Part shown: positions 22,417 through 31,768 of the stretch, in pieces
How the letters are laid out: every line of letters begins with the position of its first letter
Position numbering within the stretch: position 1 is the stretch's first letter
Origin: an uncultured Anaerolineae bacterium
GTDB lineage: Bacteria > Chloroflexota > Anaerolineae > Anaerolineales > Villigracilaceae
Direction: 5' to 3'
Length of the DNA: 37,088 nt
Assembly (NCBI GenBank): GCA_903908605.1
Contig: CAIVSQ010000149.1
Span: forward strand, 1 to 37,088
The notes under the pieces: generated by a model
Database searches by the model: none
What the model was told of the DNA's origin: nothing
What the model saw: only the letters and a program-made list of their open reading frames with translations
Translations under genes and position numbers: made by a program

Positions 22417-23115
22417 ATGAAAAGAACCCCGGTTCTAGTTTTCATAGTGGTGGTTGTGCTACTGGTGACGTCGGCATGTTTTGCGACGCCACCGGTGCCG
22501 CCCACCGCGCCTGCTTCACCGCCCACCGCGGTGAAGCAGGCAGGCGGAAAACCGGTCTCGCCAAAAGCGGCGAGCACCGCCACCCGTCTTATTCCGACCG
22601 ATGCGCCATCCAATACAATGACGCCATTTTCTACAATAACCCCCTTGCCGACCGCAACAGCAACTGGTACGGAAACCCCGTTTGGTTTTGTGGCATCCCT
22701 GACCCCAACCGCCGTGATTTCCACCACACCCGAACCGCCCGACCCGGATGAAGGCGCTACAGACGAATGGGGGTCAGCGACCCGCTGTTCGTTGTTAAGC
22801 AAGTCTCTGCCCAACTGGACCACGGTAAATCCGGGCAAGGAATATCGTATGACCTGGGAGTTGCTCAATTCAGGAACCAAGACTTGGGATTCCAGCCAGA
22901 TGGTTTTGGTTTACCTGGACGGAGTTAAATTCACCAGCCCAAATCATAAGAAAACAACCCTGCCGCGGAATGTAGATGTTGGCGATACCATTAACGCGAG
23001 TATTCCCATCTACACCCCCAAACTCCCTGGCCATTACAAGGCGGTTTGGGGACTGCGCATGATCGAAACCGACCGTGTCTTTTGCACTTTCACCATTAAA
23101 GTTTATGTAAAGTAA
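22417..23115 (+). CDS. Lipoprotein-like protein with P/T-rich linker and NBR1-type domain
   Basis: Exported 232-aa protein. The first 21 residues form a hydrophobic signal ending in LLVTSAC, a lipobox-like site (Cys21; the -3 residue Thr is not ideal). Residues about 25-115 are a Pro/Thr/Ala-rich, low-complexity linker. Residues about 120-232 form an NBR1-type beta-sandwich paralogous to the preceding gene: MTWELLNSGTKTWD, VYLDGVKF and GHYKAVWGLR align with its motifs, and cysteines at both ends (TRC, VFC) are conserved between the two. The architecture is membrane-anchored stalk plus Ig-like head. The linker coding region contains a 14-bp inverted repeat and a 12-bp direct repeat. The ribosome binding site is weak. 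Confidence 0.78.
   Translation: MKRTPVLVFIVVVVLLVTSACFATPPVPPTAPASPPTAVKQAGGKPVSPKAASTATRLIPTDAPSNTMTPFSTITPLPTATATGTETPFGFVASLTPTAVISTTPEPPDPDEGATDEWGSATRCSLLSKSLPNWTTVNPGKEYRMTWELLNSGTKTWDSSQMVLVYLDGVKFTSPNHKKTTLPRNVDVGDTINASIPIYTPKLPGHYKAVWGLRMIETDRVFCTFTIKVYVK
22509..22541. repeat. 14-bp perfect inverted repeat inside the lipoprotein linker
   Basis: gcctgcttcaccgc (22509-22522) and its exact complement (22528-22541) flank a 5-nt loop, within codons for the Pro/Thr-rich linker. A 12-bp direct repeat, ccgcccaccgcg, occurs at 22498-22509 and 22519-22530, 21 bp apart, which is a whole number of codons. The right side (22536-22545) also shares a 10-mer, read on the other strand, with the hairpin at the start of the window (13-22). 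Confidence 0.75.
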
Positions 23116-23131
23116 ATTACGATACGAACCC

Positions 23132-24202
23132 ATGACAAAAAAAATTATCGGTTATGTTGAGCTCGAGTGGAATTGCCCGAACTGTGGAACAAAAAATCCG
23201 GGTCTAAAAAAAATATGCAGCGCTTGCGGTTCCCCCCAGCCCCAGGATGTTCAATTTGGGTTGGGAGATAAAGCGGATATCATCGTCGATAAGCAAACAC
23301 AAAGCCAGGCGGTAAAGGGGCCGGATATTCACTGCCCTTACTGCAATACCCGCAATACTGCCGACGCAAAGGTATGTGTGCAGTGTGGTGGTGATCTTAC
23401 GGGTGGGCTCCAGCGCGAAAGTGGGCGTGTATTGAGCGCGGCGCCGGCTGGCTCAGCCGGCCCAATATCCTGTCCGCACTGTGGCACCAGCAACCCGGCT
23501 GGCAGTACCAATTGTTCGGCCTGTGGTGCCGCCTTGAACAAACCCCAGGCAGCCAGCCCGGCGGCGGTTTCACCGGTGGCGAGTGCAGCATTTGCCTTCC
23601 GCCCATGGATGGCGCTGCCAATCCTGGCCATATTGATGATTTGCTGCCTGGTGGGGTTTCTATTTTTTAGAACCACTGCCGTTAGTGGGGTTGTTCAAAA
23701 TGTTGAATGGCAGCGCACGATTGCGTTAGAAGAACAACGCCCCGTAACCCGCGAAGCATGGCGTGATGAATTGCCTGTGGGTGTGGATGCGTTAGCTTGC
23801 CGGCAGCAATATCGTCGCCGGCAGGATACGCCTATTGCCGGGGCCAAGGAAGTTTGTTCCACCCAGCTGGTTGACCAGGGGAATGGCTCTGCAAAAGTGG
23901 AAGAAACCTGTTATTACGAAGTCTACGACGATTATTGCCAATACCAGGCGTTGGAGTGGCAGACTGTGGATCAGGCGATTGCCAATGGCACAGATCTGCA
24001 GCCATATTGGCCCCAGGTCAATCCGAAGAACGGTCAACGCCAGGGGGCACAGAACGAAGTTTACACAGTGCTTTTTGAGACCAAGGATGGCGTAAAGAAA
24101 TTTACCACTTCCGATGCCGCCTTGTTTGCGCAATTACAACCTGGCACACAATGGACACTGGCCGTCAACACACTAGGTGCAATTGTTGAAGTATCCCCCT
24201 GA
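23132..24202 (+). CDS. Membrane protein with three cytoplasmic zinc ribbons
   Basis: Protein of 356 aa. Three CxxC...CxxC zinc ribbons are visible: WNCPNCGTKNPG...CSACG (about 14-32), HCPYCNTRNTA...CVQCG (about 66-84) and SCPHCGTSNPA...CSACG (about 113-131). An Ala/Pro-rich spacer follows, then one membrane segment (about 160-178, LPILAILMICCLVGFLFF). The remaining 175 residues are predicted outside and contain four scattered Cys residues (ACRQQY, EVCSTQ, ETCYYE, DYCQYQ) that may pair in disulfides. The C-terminal domain is not recognised. It lies 16 nt after the lipoprotein gene and 14 nt before the aldo/keto reductase gene, so it may share a transcript with both. There is no evident Shine-Dalgarno sequence. 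Confidence 0.8.
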   Translation: MTKKIIGYVELEWNCPNCGTKNPGLKKICSACGSPQPQDVQFGLGDKADIIVDKQTQSQAVKGPDIHCPYCNTRNTADAKVCVQCGGDLTGGLQRESGRVLSAAPAGSAGPISCPHCGTSNPAGSTNCSACGAALNKPQAASPAAVSPVASAAFAFRPWMALPILAILMICCLVGFLFFRTTAVSGVVQNVEWQRTIALEEQRPVTREAWRDELPVGVDALACRQQYRRRQDTPIAGAKEVCSTQLVDQGNGSAKVEETCYYEVYDDYCQYQALEWQTVDQAIANGTDLQPYWPQVNPKNGQRQGAQNEVYTVLFETKDGVKKFTTSDAALFAQLQPGTQWTLAVNTLGAIVEVSP

Positions 24203-24216
24203 AAAGGAGTTTAGCT

Positions 24217-25182
24217 ATGCATTACCGGCGTTTGGGTCGTTCTGGTTTGAAAATTAGCGAAATATCGCTAGGTGCCTGGGTTACATTTGGATCACAAGTC
24301 GATGAAGATGCCTCCATCGAGTTGATCCAGTCAGCCTACGATTCAGGTGTAAATTTTTTTGATAACGCTGATATCTATGCCAATGGACAGGCAGAAGTAG
24401 TGCTTGGGCACGCGCTCAAAGATATTCCCCGTGAAGCCCTGGTCATTTCCTCAAAAGTTTTTTGGCCTACCATGCCTGGCCCCAACGGACGCGGACTTTC
24501 CCGCAAGCACATCATCGAGTCGGTTCACGCCTCGCTCAAGCGCCTGGGGACGGATTACATTGATATGTATTTTTGTCATCGATTTGACCCGGATACGCCG
24601 ATCGATGAAATTGTTTACACCATGGATACCCTGGTTCGCCAGGGTAAGATACTGTATTGGGGTACTTCTGAATGGCGTGCCTGGCAGGTTTCGGCCGCTT
24701 TTGCCACTGCAACCCAGCATCACTTGGTTCCCCCGAGTATGGAACAACCTCAGTACAATATGTTTCACCGGCGGCGTGTGGAGATGGAGCTTGCCCCGAT
24801 TTGCAAGGAATATGGGCTGGGCCTGACCACCTGGAGCCCGCTATATTACGGTGTTCTGAGCGGCAAGTACAATGATGGCATCCCGGAAGGCAGTCGCGCT
24901 TCGTTGGAGAGTATGGCATGGATCCGGGATCGGATCACCCCGGAAAGGGTTGCCATTGTTCGCCAGTTGTCTGAGCTTGCATCCGATTTGCATATCACTA
25001 CTGCGCAGCTGGCGATCGCCTGGTTATTACGGCGCAAAGAGATCAGCAGTGTGATTACAGGTGCCACCAACCCGGGGCAATTGCAGGACAATCTTGAATC
25101 TGCTGAGGCTGTTGAAAAACTTAATGACGATATACTGGACGCCATCGAGAAAATCCTGGGAAATTATCCAGATGAGGATTAA
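24217..25182 (+). CDS. Aldo/keto reductase (Kv-beta/YajO-like)
   Basis: NADPH-dependent oxidoreductase with a TIM-barrel fold, 321 aa, resembling the AKR6/Kv-beta subfamily. The catalytic tetrad is visible: D49 and Y54 in FFDNADIYANG, K80 in VISSKVF and H121 in MYFCHRFD. The NADPH-binding segment is TTWSPLYYGVLSGKY near 210 and the C-terminal ITGATNPGQLQDN. The physiological carbonyl substrate cannot be predicted. AAAAGGAG lies upstream and a strong bidirectional terminator follows, so it is the last gene of the kamA-to-AKR run. Confidence 0.92.
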   Translation: MHYRRLGRSGLKISEISLGAWVTFGSQVDEDASIELIQSAYDSGVNFFDNADIYANGQAEVVLGHALKDIPREALVISSKVFWPTMPGPNGRGLSRKHIIESVHASLKRLGTDYIDMYFCHRFDPDTPIDEIVYTMDTLVRQGKILYWGTSEWRAWQVSAAFATATQHHLVPPSMEQPQYNMFHRRRVEMELAPICKEYGLGLTTWSPLYYGVLSGKYNDGIPEGSRASLESMAWIRDRITPERVAIVRQLSELASDLHITTAQLAIAWLLRRKEISSVITGATNPGQLQDNLESAEAVEKLNDDILDAIEKILGNYPDED

Positions 25183-25228
25183 TCAGGGAAAAGCCCTCGA
25201 AAATCCTACCGAAATCAACTAGTATATA

Positions 25229-25266
25229 AAAAAAGTACCCGATTTATGCCAATCGGGTACTTTTTT
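25229..25266. terminator. Strong bidirectional terminator after the aldo/keto reductase gene
   Basis: A 10-bp core stem (25235-25244 with 25251-25260, gtacccgatt) has a 6-nt loop and is flanked by a run of A on the left and T on the right, extending pairing to 16 bp. It ends the kamA-to-AKR transcript and isolates the next gene. Confidence 0.92.
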
Positions 25267-25304
25267 GGATATTCCTTCGAAAATTGCCAAAGTTGTCCTT
25301 GATT

Positions 25305-25331
25305 TTGACTCGCGTTTGTGCTATTTATAGA
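25305..25331 (+). promoter_or_regulatory. Possible promoter for the MBL-fold gene
   Basis: TTGACT at 25305-25310 is followed by TATAGA at 25326-25331 after 15 nt, a short but tolerable spacer. It lies between the preceding terminator and the MBL gene, which must have its own promoter here. The -10 assignment is uncertain because of overlapping AT-rich alternatives. Confidence 0.35.
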
Positions 25332-25354
25332 CTATCTTTAAACAAAGGATTTCT

Positions 25355-26212
25355 ATGCATCGCGAACGCGTCTCTGAGAATGTATATTGGTTCCAAAGTG
25401 AACTTTACGCCCAGGTCACCGCCGGGGTGGTTGCTGGACCACAATGGGCGGTTTTAATTGATACACTTGCTACACCGGAAGAAACTCTCCAAATCCGCGA
25501 ATTTATCGAACATGAGTTGGGTCTCCAGGTGCGCTATGTTATCAATACGCATTATCATGCTGATCATACCTGGGGGAATTGTTTTTTCCCAGGTGCGACG
25601 ATAGTATCTCACTCGCTTTGCCGTGAGTTCATGCGTGAGAAGGCTATTGCTTCGCTGGAAGTTGCAAAAAAACAAAACCCTGCCCTGCGACAGGTGAAAA
25701 TTGTCCTTCCGCACCTTACTTTTGAAAATGGTGAGCTTAACCTTCGGGTGGGCAAGAAGAATCTGATTTTATCCCCGGCCACCGGTCACAGCAGTGATGG
25801 CATCTCTGTCCTGGTGGAGGAGGATCGCATCCTGTTTGCAGGGGATGCGTTTATGCCGTTGCCATATATTGTCGATGGAAATATTAATGAAATCGCTGCC
25901 TCGATCAAGAAGATTGGTCGGATGGGATTGGAAAATATTGTTCAGGGACATGGAGATATTGTCCTGCGTGGTGAAATTGAAGCAGCTGTAAAAGAAAACC
26001 TGGCTTATATCTCTGCCATTCGCAAGCATGTTCGCATTGCCTTGAAGCGAAAGTCACCATTGGAATACCTGGATGAAGTCGGGATTGAGGAATGTAGCAA
26101 GAGCCGTGTTTACCTGGGCGGCTTGGCTGAAACCTTGCATCGCCATAATTTGCGTGCCCTTTACAAGGCCATGCTTGAGAACAAAGATACCAGCATTGAT
26201 CCAGAGGAATAA
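25355..26212 (+). CDS. Metallo-beta-lactamase-fold hydrolase
   Basis: Zinc hydrolase of 285 aa. The HxHxDH motif is complete (NTHYHADHTWG, H66, H68, D70, H71), with the remaining ligands at H145 (TGHSSDG), D164 (LFAGDAFM) and H199 (VQGHGD). The protein has a C-terminal helical extension from about 205. The fold covers glyoxalase II-like, lactonase and sulfur-dioxygenase activities; the spacing and the GHSSDG loop fit the broad class B/glyoxalase-II-like group, without pointing to an antibiotic lactamase. AAAGGA precedes the ATG. It stands alone between two bidirectional terminators. Confidence 0.88.
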   Translation: MHRERVSENVYWFQSELYAQVTAGVVAGPQWAVLIDTLATPEETLQIREFIEHELGLQVRYVINTHYHADHTWGNCFFPGATIVSHSLCREFMREKAIASLEVAKKQNPALRQVKIVLPHLTFENGELNLRVGKKNLILSPATGHSSDGISVLVEEDRILFAGDAFMPLPYIVDGNINEIAASIKKIGRMGLENIVQGHGDIVLRGEIEAAVKENLAYISAIRKHVRIALKRKSPLEYLDEVGIEECSKSRVYLGGLAETLHRHNLRALYKAMLENKDTSIDPEE

Positions 26213-26222
26213 TCATAATGAC

Positions 26223-26256
26223 AAAAAAAAACCGGCCAATCGGCCGGTTTTTTTTT
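26223..26256. terminator. Bidirectional terminator between the MBL and plsY-like genes
   Basis: A GC core of six base pairs (ccggcc/ggccgg, 26232-26237 with 26242-26247) is closed by a 4-nt loop and flanked by nine A on the left and nine T on the right, giving a 15-bp stem. It serves the two convergent genes. Confidence 0.93.
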
Positions 26257-26280
26257 GACTTCGCAGGGTAATTACAAGTG

Positions 26281-26994
26281 TTAATTGCCCTGCTCGTTTT
26301 TATCTTTTTGCGCTTCTTGTTCTTTGCGGGCTTTCAGGCGACCATGCAGGCTGATGTTGACCACTCGCTCGGTCCCATTTATTAGTTTTAGGATATTTGG
26401 TTTAAGCGCCCAGGCCAGCAGACCGCCAGCAATTACAGCGTAGATCACATCTTGTATGAGGGCGCCTGGAACATTCATCAACAGGCGCAGACCAAAGACG
26501 ATTATGGCGAAGAAGGCCACGCTTAAGGTGGTGATCGAGGCGTACCCCATGGTGAAAAATACGATCGCTCCAAGCGGCAAAATAATCAGGATGGAAGGTG
26601 GCCAGAGACCGATTGCACCCCCCAGTGCAGGAGCGCCACCGGCTCCGCCACGAAAGCGGATAATACGACCGTTTTCATCTTTTTCTGGAAGAAAGATCGA
26701 ATAGTTATGGCCAAGAATCGCTGCGATGGGAGCCAGGATGTGCACCCATTCATTCCCAGGGCTAAACCTCTGCGCTATCCAAACTGCTACCACTGCTTTG
26801 AAAATATCAGATAAAGCTGTGCCCAAACCAGCCCAAAAGCCAGCTGCGCGCATGGCATTGGTGCCTCCGGTTCGGCCACTTTCCACCTGGCGGATATCTT
26901 TGCCCGTTTTCAGCTTGACAATCACCAACCCGGAAGGGATTGAGCCAAGCAAGTAACCCAAGATCACCATGCTTACATCAATAATTAGTTGCAT
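26281..26994 (-). CDS. PlsY-like glycerol-3-phosphate acyltransferase, altered motif
   Basis: Membrane protein of 237 aa related to PlsY, which acylates sn-glycerol-3-phosphate from acyl-phosphate at the start of phospholipid synthesis. The N-terminal segment GYLLGSIPSGLVIV, motif 1 SGRTGGTNAMR (39-49) and GHNYSIFLP (G95-H96) match the family, with several membrane helices. Motif 2, usually FKGGKG, reads FRGGAG (114-119), so the conserved Lys is Ala118, and there is an inserted charged loop (EKDENGRI) before it. The C-terminus is a charged tail (residues 205-237). It may be a PlsY paralogue with another acceptor rather than the main enzyme. GGAG is present upstream. It is the last gene of a - strand operon. 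Confidence 0.82.
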   Translation of the reverse strand: MQLIIDVSMVILGYLLGSIPSGLVIVKLKTGKDIRQVESGRTGGTNAMRAAGFWAGLGTALSDIFKAVVAVWIAQRFSPGNEWVHILAPIAAILGHNYSIFLPEKDENGRIIRFRGGAGGAPALGGAIGLWPPSILIILPLGAIVFFTMGYASITTLSVAFFAIIVFGLRLLMNVPGALIQDVIYAVIAGGLLAWALKPNILKLINGTERVVNISLHGRLKARKEQEAQKDKNEQGN

Positions 26995-27046
26995 CCACTT
27001 TTCTCCATGTTGTCATTATTACGGTAACACGGAAGTGTATTCAAAG

Positions 27047-27454
27047 TTACACCTGGCGCAAAATAAGAGGTATTTCTGTCACCTGGCCAGATTCAATCCA
27101 GAATCCGCGTGCCTGCCAACGCCGCCCAACTTTTGACCAGATGATATTGACCACAGGATAGGTGGCAGCTTCGATATCTGTTGGCGATGGGGTTGAAGAC
27201 CCCCGCGGGTGGGAGTGAAAAATTGCCAGTAATTCCAACCCTTCCCCCTCAATTTGATTCATCGCTCGTAATTGTGCTTTTGGCTCCATGGTAAACCGAG
27301 TGGGACTTGCCGCGGCGTTTTTAACCGGTAGCACAAGTTCAACGGTCCCGTTTCTACCCCCTAGTAACCCGCAACCTTCGAGTGGGGCTGCGGCGTTGAG
27401 ATGCATTTCCATGGCGTACATGTGGTTTCGTTGGATGGTGAGTGAGTCAATCAT
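27047..27454 (-). CDS. JAMM/MPN metalloprotease-like protein
   Basis: Small 135-aa Zn-protease fold of the Mov34/MPN/PAD-1 (JAMM) family. The metal and catalytic residues are complete: E26 (APLEGCGLLGG), H80 and H82 (FHSHPRG), S90 and D93 (PSPTD). Bacterial stand-alone JAMM proteins cleave C-terminal extensions of sulfur-carrier or ubiquitin-like proteins such as CysO or MoaD/ThiS-like partners, and are often near cysteine or cofactor biosynthesis genes. No such carrier or E1-like gene is in this window, so its partner must lie elsewhere. It sits between a membrane protein and a PlsY-like gene, with only 6 nt to the upstream gene. Confidence 0.88.
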   Translation of the reverse strand: MIDSLTIQRNHMYAMEMHLNAAAPLEGCGLLGGRNGTVELVLPVKNAAASPTRFTMEPKAQLRAMNQIEGEGLELLAIFHSHPRGSSTPSPTDIEAATYPVVNIIWSKVGRRWQARGFWIESGQVTEIPLILRQV

Positions 27455-27460
27455 ACGTTT

Positions 27461-28276
27461 TTATCCCCGTACTACCAGCGCGGCGGTCCAGAAGAGGACC
27501 AACCCGATGGTCATTTCGATGCCTGCGCGTCGCCAGGATATGTCTTCATACAGGTTTTGGGCAAGTTCGGTGAGTGCGTATAGCGGGCCAAGCAGGACAA
27601 GCCCATATTGAACGGGTTCGAGTGGCCAGTAGTGAAATGCCGCAGCCAGCTGGGTGAGCACCAGGGCGATCCCAATGGCCCAGGTGAATTCCCAGCCGCC
27701 AGTGCGCAGATGCAAGGCACGCAGGGTGACCAAGCCCGCGGCTGGGAACACAATAATGCTGACAAAAAACAGGCGCATACCAGAAAATGACACGGTGGCA
27801 ACCAGGATCAAGAAGAGGGTGTATGAAAGCGCCACCAACCCTGCCGATGCAGCCGGATAACGCACGTCTGAAGAGTCCAGTGCGATGTATTCCGCGATGA
27901 AAACGAGCAATAGCAGGATGCCGCCAAGGCCAAAACTCAGCCACCAGGCCGGGCCAAATGGCAGATTGTAAAGTGGAATGCCCAAAACAAAAGCGGTCAG
28001 TGCGGGCAAAATCCAGTGTTGGAAGGTGTTTTGATCTTCAAAGTGCGGGTGCCCACGTAAAAGCCAATCCATACCAGCCGCGGTCAGACCGCTTGCGATC
28101 AGGGTGGCAATCACATTCAAGTTGAGTGAAATCGTTATTGAGATGCGCAGCAGGTTGAGGTTAAAGGCATAACCAGGGGTCTTAATCAAGTTAGCAAGGG
28201 CGTATGCCAAAAGAACAGCGGCTAGCAGCACGCTTATTCGATCGCTATCAGGCATGTGACGGTGTTCTTCGAGCAT
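27461..28276 (-). CDS. Multi-pass membrane protein, unrecognised (DUF5656-like?)
   Basis: Protein of 271 aa with about eight predicted transmembrane segments (for example around 15-30, 50-67, 88-104, 110-130, 140-160, 165-185, 198-215, 250-268). It has no catalytic motif I can recognise; an acidic-aromatic HPHFEDQNTFQHW loop follows the second segment. It resembles a Chloroflexota family I recall as DUF5656, but this should be confirmed. An ATG seven codons later (MPDSD) is an alternative start. No Shine-Dalgarno is present and a TACAAT lies only 6 nt upstream of the first ATG, suggesting leaderless translation. It is the first gene of an operon with the JAMM and PlsY-like genes. Confidence 0.75.
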   Translation of the reverse strand: MLEEHRHMPDSDRISVLLAAVLLAYALANLIKTPGYAFNLNLLRISITISLNLNVIATLIASGLTAAGMDWLLRGHPHFEDQNTFQHWILPALTAFVLGIPLYNLPFGPAWWLSFGLGGILLLLVFIAEYIALDSSDVRYPAASAGLVALSYTLFLILVATVSFSGMRLFFVSIIVFPAAGLVTLRALHLRTGGWEFTWAIGIALVLTQLAAAFHYWPLEPVQYGLVLLGPLYALTELAQNLYEDISWRRAGIEMTIGLVLFWTAALVVRG

Positions 28277-28282
28277 AATTGG

Positions 28283-28288
28283 ATTGTA
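28283..28288 (-). promoter_or_regulatory. Probable -10 element giving a leaderless transcript
   Basis: Read on the - strand, TACAAT ends 6 nt before the ATG of the membrane protein gene. Transcription 6-8 nt after the box would start at or next to the ATG. No recognisable -35 is present. Confidence 0.4.
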
Positions 28289-28445
28289 CCTGCCAGATCA
28301 AGAGAGTGGAAGGGTTGGTTTACAGTGCTAAATGTTTTCCAGATGGCGCCTTTCTTGTCAAACGAGGAATCTCGAACGATTGAGGGGATCAATACCACAT
28401 TGCCCAACTAGCTTCCTTTCATTATTAAGCAAAAAAACTTGCCTG

Positions 28446-28454
28446 TGGTAGAAT
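28446..28454 (+). promoter_or_regulatory. Extended -10 element, near-leaderless transcript
   Basis: TGG followed by TAGAAT (28449-28454) matches an extended -10 box. It ends 9 nt before the ATG at 28464, so the mRNA would begin only about 2 nt before the start codon. No Shine-Dalgarno exists in the gap. Confidence 0.45.
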
Positions 28455-28463
28455 CAAGAATCT

Positions 28464-31386
<2,923 letters not shown>

Positions 31387-31452
31387 TTTTGGTGTTACGA
31401 AGTTTCGGTCAATCAATCAGAATTTGATCACTAGATTTCCTTCGATTGAACC

Positions 31453-31484
31453 AACAGCCTACGGTAACGTAGGCTGTTTCTTTA
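31453..31484 (+). terminator. Intrinsic terminator after gyrB
   Basis: An 11-bp perfect stem (31453-31463 with 31468-31478, aacagcctacg and complement) closes on a 4-nt loop gtaa and is followed by a T-rich tract (tttcttt). It lies 66 nt after the gyrB stop. Confidence 0.85.
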
Positions 31485-31719
31485 CCCAGAATAAAATTGT
31501 CGGTTTTTTGGGAAAGATGCTGTGTGCGAGGTAATTGTTCTCAGTAATCAGCATTCTTTGATCGTCTATTGCTATTTACTCATTATTGTTTTGGACTACA
31601 ATCAATTAACAAGGTTCCCCCGATCTAAACTGCCCTAAAATTAAGATTATAATAATTTTGAACACCAGTTGTTTCCAGGCGTCAAGTTTCTTGTTTTGGT
31701 TATGGCAATATTTGCGAAA

Positions 31720-31748
31720 TTGATTTTCGCTGAACTTAAAATTAAATT
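31720..31748 (+). promoter_or_regulatory. Candidate promoter for the histidine kinase/FIST operon
   Basis: TTGATT (31720-31725) and TAAATT (31743-31748) are spaced by 17 nt, each matching 4 of 6 consensus bases. The start site would be near 31755, just ahead of the CGGGAG ribosome binding site (31756-31761). Confidence 0.4.
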
Positions 31749-31768
31749 AAACTCGCGGGAGTATCCCC

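Larger units (their letters stand above)
31387..31768. other. Intergenic region between gyrB and the histidine kinase gene
   Basis: This 382-nt stretch has no convincing coding sequence on either strand; the short open frames lack start sites and family matches. It holds the gyrB terminator near 31453-31484, an AT-rich middle including a perfect TATAAT (31648-31653) with no good -35, and a better promoter candidate near the kinase start. Confidence 0.7.

Noticed and set aside
1797-25020. GCGATCGC (HIP1-like) octamers at about 1796, 14162 and 25013
   Set aside because: Only three noticed in 37 kb; not clustered or periodic enough to claim a signal without a genome-wide count.
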